Of a stretch of DNA of 64,000 nucleotides, positions 51,159 to 61,098 are shown in pieces. Made by a program: the position numbers and the translations under genes. This DNA is from Kalmanozyma brasiliensis GHG001. Lineage: Eukaryota; Basidiomycota; Ustilaginomycetes; Ustilaginales. Numbering within the stretch: position 1 is the stretch's first letter; each line of letters opens with the position of its first letter. The notes under the pieces are model-generated. The model worked only from the letters and a program-made list of their open reading frames with translations, was not told where the DNA came from and did no database searches. Location: contig NW_015961954.1 in assembly GCF_000497045.1 (NCBI RefSeq), positions 434,001 through 498,000 on the forward strand. The letters are read 5' to 3'.

Positions 51159-52474
51159 GGTTGTTGCTAGCCCTGCACCGGTGCAGGCGAGGATGCACCC
51201 AAGTGGAGAAGGTCGTCCAAGGAAGATGCAGAACCGGTCGCGCGGGCGAGACTACCGCAGCTGAAACCGAGCACGCAGCATGCGCGATGCCCTTCGAGTG
51301 GAAAGCGACAGACCGAGCGCGGCGTGCTTGCTAGGCCGATGGTGTTGTCGAAGCGGATCTGAATGCTCAGGGCAAGGGACAGCATCAAACGGTTCGTACA
51401 TCGAAAAGTGATTCTTGCAGTTGAGCATTCCCGAATCGGGTCCTTGAACGCTTATCGGGAGATCAGTCCAGCTTCTGTGACATCACTCGTACGAAAAACG
51501 TTTGACTTCTGCGACACCTGAGTCGAGCTCGTCAAGCGTGCAGAGGCCTCTGGTCGGACTCTGCACTGGCAGGACCGCACCTCGAAGGCACTTGCTCAGC
51601 TGCAGAGTGCGAGGACGACCTACCGCTTCCATAGAGTGGCCGACCAACGACACGAAGGCTTGACAGATCGAGGACCTGGAACTTGAATTGAATCTCCGGT
51701 CGTTTCAGCCTAAGCTGCCACTCTGGTCCACCCGGCGGGACAAAGAGCCGCTCGAGTTCAGAATCGTTGCCGAACGCGCAGTTGCATGACGACACAGCAG
51801 GAGTGCATTGACCGACGACGCAGAAGAAGCTTCGATCGAGACCGCTTTCAATCTCTCCCTTTCAAAGCGATAGCGACAGTAGCATCATCTTGGGAGCCAA
51901 GGTCAAGTAACAGACGCCGTCGAGCAAAGCCTTCTGACGTATGCCGAGGCCATAGCGTACATGCTGTTGATCTGAGCTGCCTAGATTGAGACAACTCAAG
52001 AAGCATCGCCTTCGGATCAGGTTTTGCGGCTGCAGAGAGGCACAGAGAGCTGGAGGATTAAAAATACACAGCCTTGCCCATTCGCACAGCCGATGGGGAC
52101 CGAGATTCTTGGGCCCCCTAAGCCCACTCGAATTTCAGCACAGCACAGCGCACAAATGATGGAAAATCGAGCCCACCCACAGGTCCTGATTTTGAGATGC
52201 CGACAAAAGGCGAGGCGCGGGCCATGCACCAAACACAGCAAAGCGAGCCTTCTGCTGCGCTGTGGCCGCTGCCTCAATCAATTTCCAGAGACTCAGGTGT
52301 TCCACGCAGAGACATCACGACGCACAGCTCTGAGCCTTGCCGACCTTGAAATCTTGCGCCTTCCCTCCACCCTTCCATCATCATCATCATCATCCCTTGG
52401 AAGGAGATATCTTCGTCCTTCGCATCGACCCTTCACCAACTTCGTCTCCTCAACACCGAAACACACACATCGAA
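51159..52474. promoter_or_regulatory. Divergent upstream region, CEG1 / CYSTM gene
   Basis: About 1.3 kb between two divergent start codons. The right end has an ATC/CAT trinucleotide run (52378-52395) and a pyrimidine-rich leader before the CYSTM ATG. No ORF of interest, no RNA gene recognised. Confidence 0.55.
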
Positions 52475-53222
52475 ATGTCGGCTAAGGACTACTACGGCGG
52501 CCAGGGCGGTGGTACGTATCACGACAAACAGGCTACAGTTGGGAGCATCGGTCATATCGCGCGAGTTAACGCAATCCATCCGCGTTCGAGTGCGGACGAC
52601 GGATCTCGACATCTGCGTAGCTATCGACGCATTGCATCCCGATGAGCTCGCTATCTCGCATTGTCCTATCGTTTGCTCTCGCGTTTCAGTGAACGCTGCG
52701 CACAAACGCAACAATTGGCGGCCTTCGAACAGGCGAAGAACAACACGCTCATCGGAGCTCGGAGGATTACTTCCTAGACGTGTCGATCAGCGCGCTTGGA
52801 TCTCGTCTGGGCAATGCACGGATGGATTAGACGGCGCCAGTCCTTGACCCGCGATATGACCGAGCAACCTTACGATTGCTATCTCGTTTTCACTTGATGC
52901 TGATTGACTAACGCTGCACCTCTTTGACCCTGTGATTTGTTGTCTCACTCCAACAGGCTACCCTCAGCAGGGCGGTTACGGCGGTCCCCAGCAAGGCTAC
53001 GGTCAGCCCCAGCAGGGTTACTACCCCCCCCCTCCCCAGCAGGCCTACGGTGGCCAGCCTCAGCAGGGCGGCTACTACCCGCAGCCCCAGCCTCAGCCTG
53101 TCTACGTCCAGCAGCCACAGAAGAAGGGCGGCGGAGGCGCTGGTGCCGGTTGCTGCGCGTGCTGTGCCGGTATGCTCGCCTGCTGCTGTCTCGAAGACCT
53201 TTGTCTCGACTGCATGTTCTAA
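52475..53222 (+). CDS. Small Gly/Gln/Pro/Tyr-rich protein with C-terminal CYSTM module (one long intron)
   Basis: Exon 1 52475-52511 (37 nt), intron 52512-52956 (GTACGT...AACAG, 445 nt, phase 1), exon 2 52957-53222; 100 residues. The first two thirds are imperfect GGYxxPQQGY-type repeats; after KKGGGG comes a Cys-rich hydrophobic end (CCACCAGMLACCCLEDLC) typical of CYSTM, a cysteine-rich transmembrane module found in small eukaryotic stress-related proteins that associate with membranes, possibly through palmitoylated cysteines. Without the intron neither half makes sense: exon 1 (MSAKDYYGGQGG) flows directly into GYPQQGGYG. Precise function unknown. The intron is longer than the coding sequence. 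Confidence 0.82.
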
Positions 53223-54056
53223 GCAGCGTAAACTGCTCTAGATCAGGCCTGCCTCCCATCACCTAGTGGTATCTGCCACTTCTCCTCCCCTCGACATTGT
53301 ATATCCGCTGGGACGACCATCTCTGATCGGGCTCCCAGCCGCCTCCATGGGAAGCCACTTCTTTCGTCCATGCTGAGCGCGCCTCTAGCTCTGTACGCTA
53401 GCCCCGACGAGACGACTTTTGTACATACACCAATGACTCGAACGACATCACATGATCATGCTTGATATTCCCGCCAAACGCCTGGTCAGATGCGACGGAG
53501 TTTGCACCGGAACACAGCGCGGAAGTTACCAAGAACGTGTGGGCCTGCGACACGTGTGTATGCTCCGTTGTACTTGACACTGCCACCTATAGGCGGACTG
53601 CGAGAACCCTGTTTCGAGGCCCACCCTGGCTTGTCTTGCGCTGAAGCTGGTCTTCGTATATCAAGCAGCATTCGTACAGCTCATTACTTGAAGATGAGCG
53701 TCTATGAGCTGCTTGAGAAGATTGGAGCGATGTTAGGCCAGTGCTCCTAAATGCCGATTAGAAAAAAGCCAGCTCCACATAAAGCGCGGCACAGGAAGGG
53801 TCGATCACCGTTGAAACGCGTACAGAGAGAGAGCTTAACTGACGCACAGGCAATTTCCAAAAGCACACGCCATCACAACTGCGCCTTGCACCTCAACCAA
53901 CACTTTGCAGTTCTTCAACATCACCGCTCATCACCATCAGCTTTCAACTACGCCACAACTGCAGTCAGCTGAACCAAGGGCTATCTGCGTCGTCTCTAGA
54001 TCCTCTGAGCTGCTGCATCTTCACAGCAACCGAAAGCGTCCACATTACCCGACATC
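53223..54056. promoter_or_regulatory. Intergenic, CYSTM gene to PRE2
   Basis: About 830 bases with the CYSTM 3' end and PRE2 promoter. I saw no copy of the yeast proteasome element GGTGGCAAA. A CA-rich leader precedes PRE2. Confidence 0.5.
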
Positions 54057-55158
54057 ATGAACTCGATACTTTCGCGCTTTGATCAGTCGGCGAGCTCGTC
54101 CTTTGGCGGCGACGCCATGCACACAGGCTCCAGCTCGGCACACGACCAGATGATGGGAGCCCCAGGTCAATTCGACCTCCCCAACATGGACCCGGCCACG
54201 TTCCTGTCCCAGTACACCGACGTCGACTCCTCCAACCCGGCTGCGAAGATCAAGCTTGCGCACGGTACCACCACGCTCGCCTTCCGCTTCAAGGGCGGCA
54301 TCATCGTCTGCGTCGACTCGAGAGCCACCGCCGGATCCTACATCGCCTCAGGAACAGTAAAGAAGGTCATCGAGATCAATCCGTATCTGCTGGGAACCAT
54401 GGCTGGTGGTGCTGCCGACTGTCAATACTGGGAGACCTATTTGGGCATCCAGTGCCGATTGCACGAGCTGCGCAACAAGGAACGCATCTCGGTCGCCGCT
54501 GCGAGCAAGTACCTGAGCAATCTCGTGTACAGCTACAAGGGCATGGGTCTGTCGATGGGCACCATGATCTGCGGCTGGGACAAGACCGGTCCCGCGCTCT
54601 TCTACGTCGACTCGGACGGCACGCGTCTCAAGGGCGACGTCTTCAGTGTTGGATCCGGTTCAACGTTTGCGTACGGTGTGCTCGACCAGGGGTACAAGTG
54701 GGATTTTTCGGACGAAGATGCGCAGGAGCTCGGACGACGCTCCATCTATGCTGCTGCTCACCGTGACGCCTATTCGGGTAACGTAAGTATCGGCACCGCT
54801 CATCGGCGTGCCATTTGCTTTTTGATGGCAAACAGGCTTTTGCGTCTCGAAGTATATTTGCTGATCCAGAATGCTCTTCATTCCCTGATCCTCTCTACAA
54901 CCACAGACGGTCAACCTCTACCATGTGCGCGAAAATGGTTGGGAGTTCATTGACAACTACGACGTCTCGAAGCTGCACTACGACGGACCAGGCGACAACG
55001 TGCCAGGCGCGCCAGGCGGAGGGTACGGCTGGGAGGTGCGAACCAAGGGTCTCTCGTCCAAGCTCGAGGCACAGCCAGGACAGAGCGTCAGTGGTCAGGG
55101 TGGACAATTCGCAGACGAACAGCCGCTCGCTGCTCAGATCAACCCTGAGCAAGCATGA
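54057..55158 (+). CDS. PRE2: 20S proteasome subunit beta5 (one intron)
   Basis: Exon 1 54057-54782, intron 54783-54906 (124 nt, phase 0, GTAAGT...ACAG), exon 2 54907-55158; 325 residues. A 70-residue propeptide ends in AHG, and mature Thr71 (TTTLAFRF) is the catalytic N-terminal threonine; in mature numbering Asp17 (CVDSRATAG) and Lys33 are in place, as are [10 protein letters not shown] and SGS. This is the chymotrypsin-like activity of the proteasome core. The mature part ends in an extra Gln/Gly-rich tail of about 35 residues after VRTKGLSSK. Splicing joins AYSGN to TVNLYHV, the family sequence. Reading through the intron would give a truncated tail, so the intron is required. Confidence 0.95.
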
Positions 55159-56036
55159 TCTGGCTCGCTTTGAACTCTCATCTTGTACACTATTTGGCTC
55201 GGTCACAATGCAGCTCATTATCAACATTCTCGCTGTGATATGTTATCGTCGAGACGAGGCAACTACTGCTCACTGAGCTCTTGAAGTGGGGCTAAGCCGG
55301 CAGCCAGCAGAGCTACCTTGACGCAAGCACTGACCCAAGCGACGACACTGGTCGCGAAGAATGCTGGGTTCACTCACAGCTGGCCGTGTATTGCGGTGCC
55401 AACTGCTACGTCCTTGTCCCGGGCGAGTGCTCTTTTTCATGATGGATAGACGAGAGGGGAGACCGGCGAATTCACCTTGACCACCTGCTGACTCGGCGGG
55501 CGAAAGAAGCCGCAGATTTGCGGAAGGACACCCTCGGCTGTCCACCCCCGCATCGGAAATCTCTCCTCTCCCCCGCGCTTCCATGTCAAAGTGTGCTCGC
55601 GGTCTCTTCCCCAGACTTGTTGCGCTAACACACCTCATACTGCAGATGACCGAACCTCGGAAGCGATACTAGGCGCAAGGGATCCGTCAGACGGTCCTGC
55701 CTCTGGGCCGTCTGCCTTCTTGTACGCTGGTGTATTTGTCGACCCTGCTTCTCCGGGGAATACACCACCCCGCATCTCGGTCCGTCAGGCTCTCGCTTGG
55801 AGATCTCATTCACCCGCTATACTTGACCGCATCGCTTGTGTCGTTGCAGATATGCGAGGTCTACTAGTATGCTCGTATGACCAGGCCCGTTCGCCCCTGC
55901 CTGGCGAAGGGGAGGCGTCTTGTGAGGCACTGCTGGCTTCAGCACGAGGCAGTGGCGCTGGAACGTATAAGAAGGGCAGCTCTTCCACCCCACAACGCAA
56001 CCTGCCCGCTAACACTCTTTGAGCACACCTTTTACC
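55159..56036. promoter_or_regulatory. Intergenic, PRE2 to GH5 gene
   Basis: About 880 bases holding the PRE2 3' end and the GH5 promoter. A TATA-like GTATAAGAAG lies about 70 nt upstream of the GH5 ATG (near 55965). No other feature. Confidence 0.5.
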
Positions 56037-57443
56037 ATGAAGCTCAACCTCCTCGCGCTCCTGCCCTTTGCGGCTGCAGCTGCTCAAGTCGCTAGGGCCG
56101 CAGCCACACCCATTCGTCGCGATGACTGGCCCCATGGCCCCTTCTACACCTCCGGCAACCAGATCAAGAACGCCAACAACGAGTCGGTCATCTTCGTGGG
56201 CACCAACTGGCCGGGATCGGGGGAGAGTATGATCCCGGAAGGCATCGAGTGGCGCTCGATCGCCGACATTGTCAGCATGATGAAGTATGTTGGCTACAAC
56301 TTTGTGCGTCACACGTATGCCATTCAGATGATCGACCAGATCTATGAGAACAGCGGCACGGACATCACTGTTCAATCTGCCCTTCTGTACGCGCTGGGTG
56401 AGGAAAACGGAACGAAAACCATGGAGATGATTAACAAGAACAACCCGCAGATCACCAATAGCACCACACGGCTCGAGGTGCTCTCGATGATCGCCGAGGA
56501 GGAGGCGAAGCAAGGCATCCTGATGCATCTGGACAACCACATCAGCCGCGCCATCTGGTGCTGCAGCCACGACGACGGCAATGCGTGGTTCGACGATATG
56601 GACTTTAACATCTCCAACTGGCACCGAGGTCACCGATACATGGCCAATTGGGCCAAGAATCACACCAACATCGTCTCCATGTCACTCCGCAATGAGCTGC
56701 GCAAGTCGGCGGTCAAGCAAAATCTGGAGTACAACTGGAAGACGTGGTGGGGCAACGTGTCGGCCGCTGCGGAGAACATCCATGCCACCAACCCCGATCT
56801 GCTCATTACGATTAGCGGATTGGACTACGATATCGACCTCTCGGCGCTCACCACCCAAGCTAACCTGCTTACCGCGCCCTACGTCAACACCGACATGGAC
56901 TATCCCGCCGATGCCTCGTCTCTCCCCGAGGAGTACGCCAAGATCGAAGAGACGTCGTTCGGAAAGGCAAAGAAGGCGGTGCTGGAGATCCACGCGTACA
57001 AGCAATCCACCTACTACGAGGACCATCTTGAAGACTGCGACGCCATTCAAGCCGGTCTCTATCGATTCGGCTTCAACGCCCTGGGCGAGTCCGCCCGTCC
57101 TGAAGGGTGCACCAATTCGACCAATTTCTCTGATCCGTACGCCTGTCCTCCTGCAAAGCTCACCCTCCCGACGCTCCTCACCGAGTTTGGTGACGCCCAA
57201 GACGCAGGATTCGCAAATGTCACCATGCAAAAATGCCTGCGCGACTTTACGACCAAGAACAAGATCGGGTGGGCCCACTGGTCGCTAGCCGGAAGCTATA
57301 GGATTCGCCAGGGGCTCATGTTCAACAACGACACGTGGGGACTGACGACGCCTACGTGGGATGCGTTCCAGAGTCCAGAGACGGTGGATGACTACTTCCG
57401 CCCTTGGATCAGGGATATGGGCACGACCAATCTCGAGCTGTGA
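56037..57443 (+). CDS. Secreted glycoside hydrolase family 5 (cellulase-fold) enzyme
   Basis: 468 residues, single exon. Residues 1-22 form a signal peptide (MKLNLLALLPFAAAAAQ), followed by a possible Kex2 site (RR before DD). The (beta/alpha)8 catalytic body shows family 5 marks: NFVRHTYA after strand 2, LDNHISRAIWCC, the acid/base Glu220 in SLRNELR and the nucleophile Glu383 in LTEFGDA, plus WAHWSLAG near the end. About ten N-glycosylation sequons (NGT, NST, NIS, NHT, NVS and others) fit an extracellular protein. Substrate is a beta-linked glycan, probably cellulose, beta-glucan or mannan; the subfamily cannot be set by eye. In plant-associated smuts such enzymes act on plant or fungal cell walls. 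Confidence 0.9.
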   Translation: MKLNLLALLPFAAAAAQVARAAATPIRRDDWPHGPFYTSGNQIKNANNESVIFVGTNWPGSGESMIPEGIEWRSIADIVSMMKYVGYNFVRHTYAIQMIDQIYENSGTDITVQSALLYALGEENGTKTMEMINKNNPQITNSTTRLEVLSMIAEEEAKQGILMHLDNHISRAIWCCSHDDGNAWFDDMDFNISNWHRGHRYMANWAKNHTNIVSMSLRNELRKSAVKQNLEYNWKTWWGNVSAAAENIHATNPDLLITISGLDYDIDLSALTTQANLLTAPYVNTDMDYPADASSLPEEYAKIEETSFGKAKKAVLEIHAYKQSTYYEDHLEDCDAIQAGLYRFGFNALGESARPEGCTNSTNFSDPYACPPAKLTLPTLLTEFGDAQDAGFANVTMQKCLRDFTTKNKIGWAHWSLAGSYRIRQGLMFNNDTWGLTTPTWDAFQSPETVDDYFRPWIRDMGTTNLEL

Positions 57444-60400
57444 GGTGAATAGCTGGATAGAGAGAGAAGGATCGGCAATACATTCGTTTCCGTCCGGCGC
57501 CGTCTGTGAATACTTTGTAAGTTATAGCGGCTACTCTCGCCTAGGGTTTCGTTGAGCTTACGATCCGAGCACCTCGGGAAGGATCTTCTCCACGGTCCAC
57601 TCATATGCTTGCTGTCTGTTAAGGCGGCATTCTTTCATGAAGCGTGTTAAGGGAGTGTATTGCCGGTACCACCGCGCTGGAAGCTGCATCATCACTCATT
57701 CAGCGCCATGGTCGACTCGCGTATCGAAACGCAAAAATGTGCGCCAAGAGAGATCAAATTGAAGTGACTGAAGATCAGAGCAACGACCTTGTCAGTATGA
57801 CCTGTCTCGCGGCCGAATGGGCAACTCGCTGGGTACACCAAACCCGGCGAGATTCGTGTTCCATCGGCTTCGGTGTTTTACCGATGGATCAGCGGGACCC
57901 CGCTATTGGACCGAGAGGAAAAAGGTATCGCACGAAATGCAGTAGGCCAGTTGCAGTACGTATTCTCGGTGGCAGCAAGGGTACGAAACTTGGCTCAGCG
58001 ACTTTGTCAACAAGATGTGGTCTGGCAATGTTCAATCGCGTGCCAATCACATGTCAAAGCTCCGTTGGGTTCCTCCAGCGAGCGACAAGGCGGCGGATCT
58101 TCGGCTTGTTTGACCGATGAGCTGGCGGCGAAATGGCCAAAGTTTACCCGCTCTTTGTAAGCTGTGCAGATTCGGACAAGAGAGGTGTCACCGGTCCCAT
58201 ATTGTTTTCGGCATGCGTCCCGGCCTAGCAGGATGGAATGATTCGCTCGTCAGCGCGCACAGCGCAAGAGAGTCAAAGCGGATCCGAGCTGCAGACTCGC
58301 CGAAGAGAGCGAGACGCAAAATTTTCTTTTGGTTCTGCAGCCTTTTTTCACGTTTGAGCGCAGATTTCTACTTTTAGCAACCATTTCCTGGGGCGGGCAG
58401 GAATTCAAGTTGGCTCTCAAGAGCCCGGGTGGCCCTTTTATCGGAGCTGGAACTCAAAAAGGCGTATGTGATCACTCGGCTGACCCAGCTTCGTCGCCCG
58501 TCCGTCACCCGTGCAGACGACAGCATCGTGAGGACGGATGATATATGAACAAAACTAACGCCGTCCTCGTCCGCGCTCTCAGCGGCGATGGTGATCCTCT
58601 CAGCGAGGAGGGTAAGTCGGGCGAGCGGCCAACAGCCGGCAACCAGAATCTCAGGACCCTTTCCTCATCGCCGGACCCCGGAGACTCGGTGCTTTCGGCG
58701 GCCGACGAGAAGGGGAAAAGTGAGACAAGATCCAACGCGTGAGACGGCAGTGAAGCTGCACTTTCGCAGCGGAAGCATCTGACCAGCGACGCACAGTCCT
58801 CCAACCGGCCACGCTCGCTTATCGCTCTGCCGAACTCACAGAGGGCAGAGGGTCTGCCATCATCAACGTGGGCGATTGGATCGACTAACGATACCCGCAC
58901 TTGCAGACTCTGCTCGTTTCAATACGCGGTTCGACTCATGCTGGACGACAAAGGCAAGCAGCATCGGACAGGGGCCAATGCAGTTTTGGAGGTTTTGAGA
59001 CCAACATAGCTTGCAAGGGAGACCCATGTCGAACAGAACCAGTTTCAAAGATCATAATGTCTGCAAAGGCACGGGGTCATTGGCCGCGCAAAGGTCTCTC
59101 CCGGACCCGTCGGCCGCGGCGATGCGCTGTGGACCAGCTTACCGAGTGCGCATGAACGGTGGTAGAACAGGAGCAATTTCGGTCGACGAATACGTTGAGG
59201 GGGAGAGACGGGATGCAACCCACGAGATTCTCGCGGGCTAACGAGAGAAGTTTCTACGATGAGTTTTGTTGCAATCAGGAGTTCCGGTCAACTTGTCGAC
59301 TGCGCAAGCGAGAGTGACCAAAAGGAAGCCGATGTGCCTGATCGCAACCATTCGCCGCAAATCTCAGTTTGGCCCGACACCTCGCTAAGCGAGTCGGGAG
59401 CTATTTCAAAATCGCGCACCGCGGCGTTTGGCGAAAAGAGCGAGCGAATAATTGAGCCCTTGACAAGACTGGTTTACGGTACGCCCTCCGACCCCGATCG
59501 CACCCTTTCGAGCCACCTGGTCGGCTTCTGAAAGTCACGCCCCCCCCATTCGCCCATGTGCGGCTATCAAATCGCAAGGCTTCGATTCGTTGATCAACGT
59601 GGGGTGCGAGTCTGTGCAGTAATGTGTGAAAGAGGCGGTGTCTCTCACGGCTGCGATCCGGCACTGCGCCACAATCACAAGCTGGCCACGCCACTTTGTC
59701 ATCACAATGCTCCTTCCATTCAACTTCGGCCCAGCATCCGATGCAATGCCAGCGTTCTCCGCCTTTTTGCGCTGCGTTGAGTGTACGTGGCGCTCGGAAA
59801 TGAGAGGCCTTTGAGAAGAACAATGGTCACCAAGATGCGAGCTTCGCTTCCGATTCGGACAACCCCGGTCTCAGCGTGAGTGAGCTATCTCGCAGGGTTG
59901 ACTGGCGCCCCCCTCCTTGCTCGCTTGCGTAACTCGAAGCCGGCGTTCGCTTGACCATCCTGAACCTCGCAACGGGATCGAAAAGAAAAAAACCGAAAGG
60001 AAACCCTTTTCCCTTGATTCGAGCTTGGCTGGCTGGCCGGGGCCCGCGTGCATGCATGCATGCATGACTTTACCTTTTGCCACATCCTCGCTGTCTCTTC
60101 CGGTTCGGTGGGATGCAAATTTGGGATCGGTCAATGCGTTCGGAAGATCAAGGCCGTCGGATCTGCCTCTCTTCTGCTTGCCCACACGGCGATCAAATCC
60201 ATATTCACACATCTCACCCAAAACGAGAAGCCGTTGCTGATGCACATGCTTTGCCGGCTTTGCTTACTCGCATCGCTCTCGCAGCCGCTGCTCCCATTCT
60301 CTTGGGTTGTGGAACCTGCACTTCGGATGCAAGCTCTCTCCAAACCACACAGCGATTCCTGCTTTCTCTTGCCGCTGGCTCGCTTCGACCACGTCCAGAT

Positions 60401-61098
60401 GCCACCTCCTTGCTTCTGCCTCCGCCGCGGCTGATGCCGATCCAAGCCGGGCTGCTCCCCCCGTCCTCGTCACTGTAGATCCCCTTGCTCACGCCCGCCT
60501 CCCTCTCAGCGGTTCGGACCCGCACAGCCGCTACTTCCAAACCCAAACCGTAAATCCGGTCCGTAACGCTCGCTCCCTTTCAGCTCATTCACACATGGCC
60601 GGCCCTTTCAGTGCCTCGTCCTCGTAGCGACAGCCTTAGCTCTGCTTCTTCATCATCGTTGTCTTTCCAATAGTCTCGGTCCGTCCTACCATCCACAACC
60701 ATCAGCTACGCATCAATCCGCCTCCCACTTGATCATCGCTCCGCTTTCGCCACATACTGGCAGGATCCTCGTCGGTATACTCGTCCATCTTCGGATCTTC
60801 TTTCAGTTCATCGTGACAGAGCACTCAGCCGACCACTGCCTTCGCATCAAGCTTTAACATAACCGCATCAGCATACAGCATACCGTTCACTGGACACGCA
60901 CATCAGCACACAGCACACGTCTCAGCAGCGCTTTCGAACCCTTCAAGGTCGGTCCTCTTTCGAAGCTCTGCCTCGCCTTTCCACACTGCCGCCATCGGCT
61001 GCTTCTCATCTCCCCATCCTAGCTCGCCCGCGCACTGGCTCTTTTGTCCTCTCTTCCGCCCCTCGGCTCGACTCACTTGGAACCCAAAGAAGCACATC
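57444..61098. other. 3.6-kb gene-free region upstream of the Zn2Cys6 gene
   Basis: No convincing ORF (largest about 158 codons, no motif). From about 60.1 kb to the ATG the plus strand is strongly pyrimidine-rich, as in a long promoter/leader of the downstream regulator. A GCAT tandem run lies at about 60050-60065. Left part (57.4-60 kb) shows nothing I can name. Confidence 0.5.
60050..60065. repeat. GCAT tetranucleotide run
   Basis: Four tandem, self-complementary GCAT units (TGCATGCATGCATGCATG). Confidence 0.7.

Noticed and set aside
57644..58120. 158-codon ORF downstream of the GH5 gene
   Set aside because: No family resemblance and no codon bias like the genes around it.
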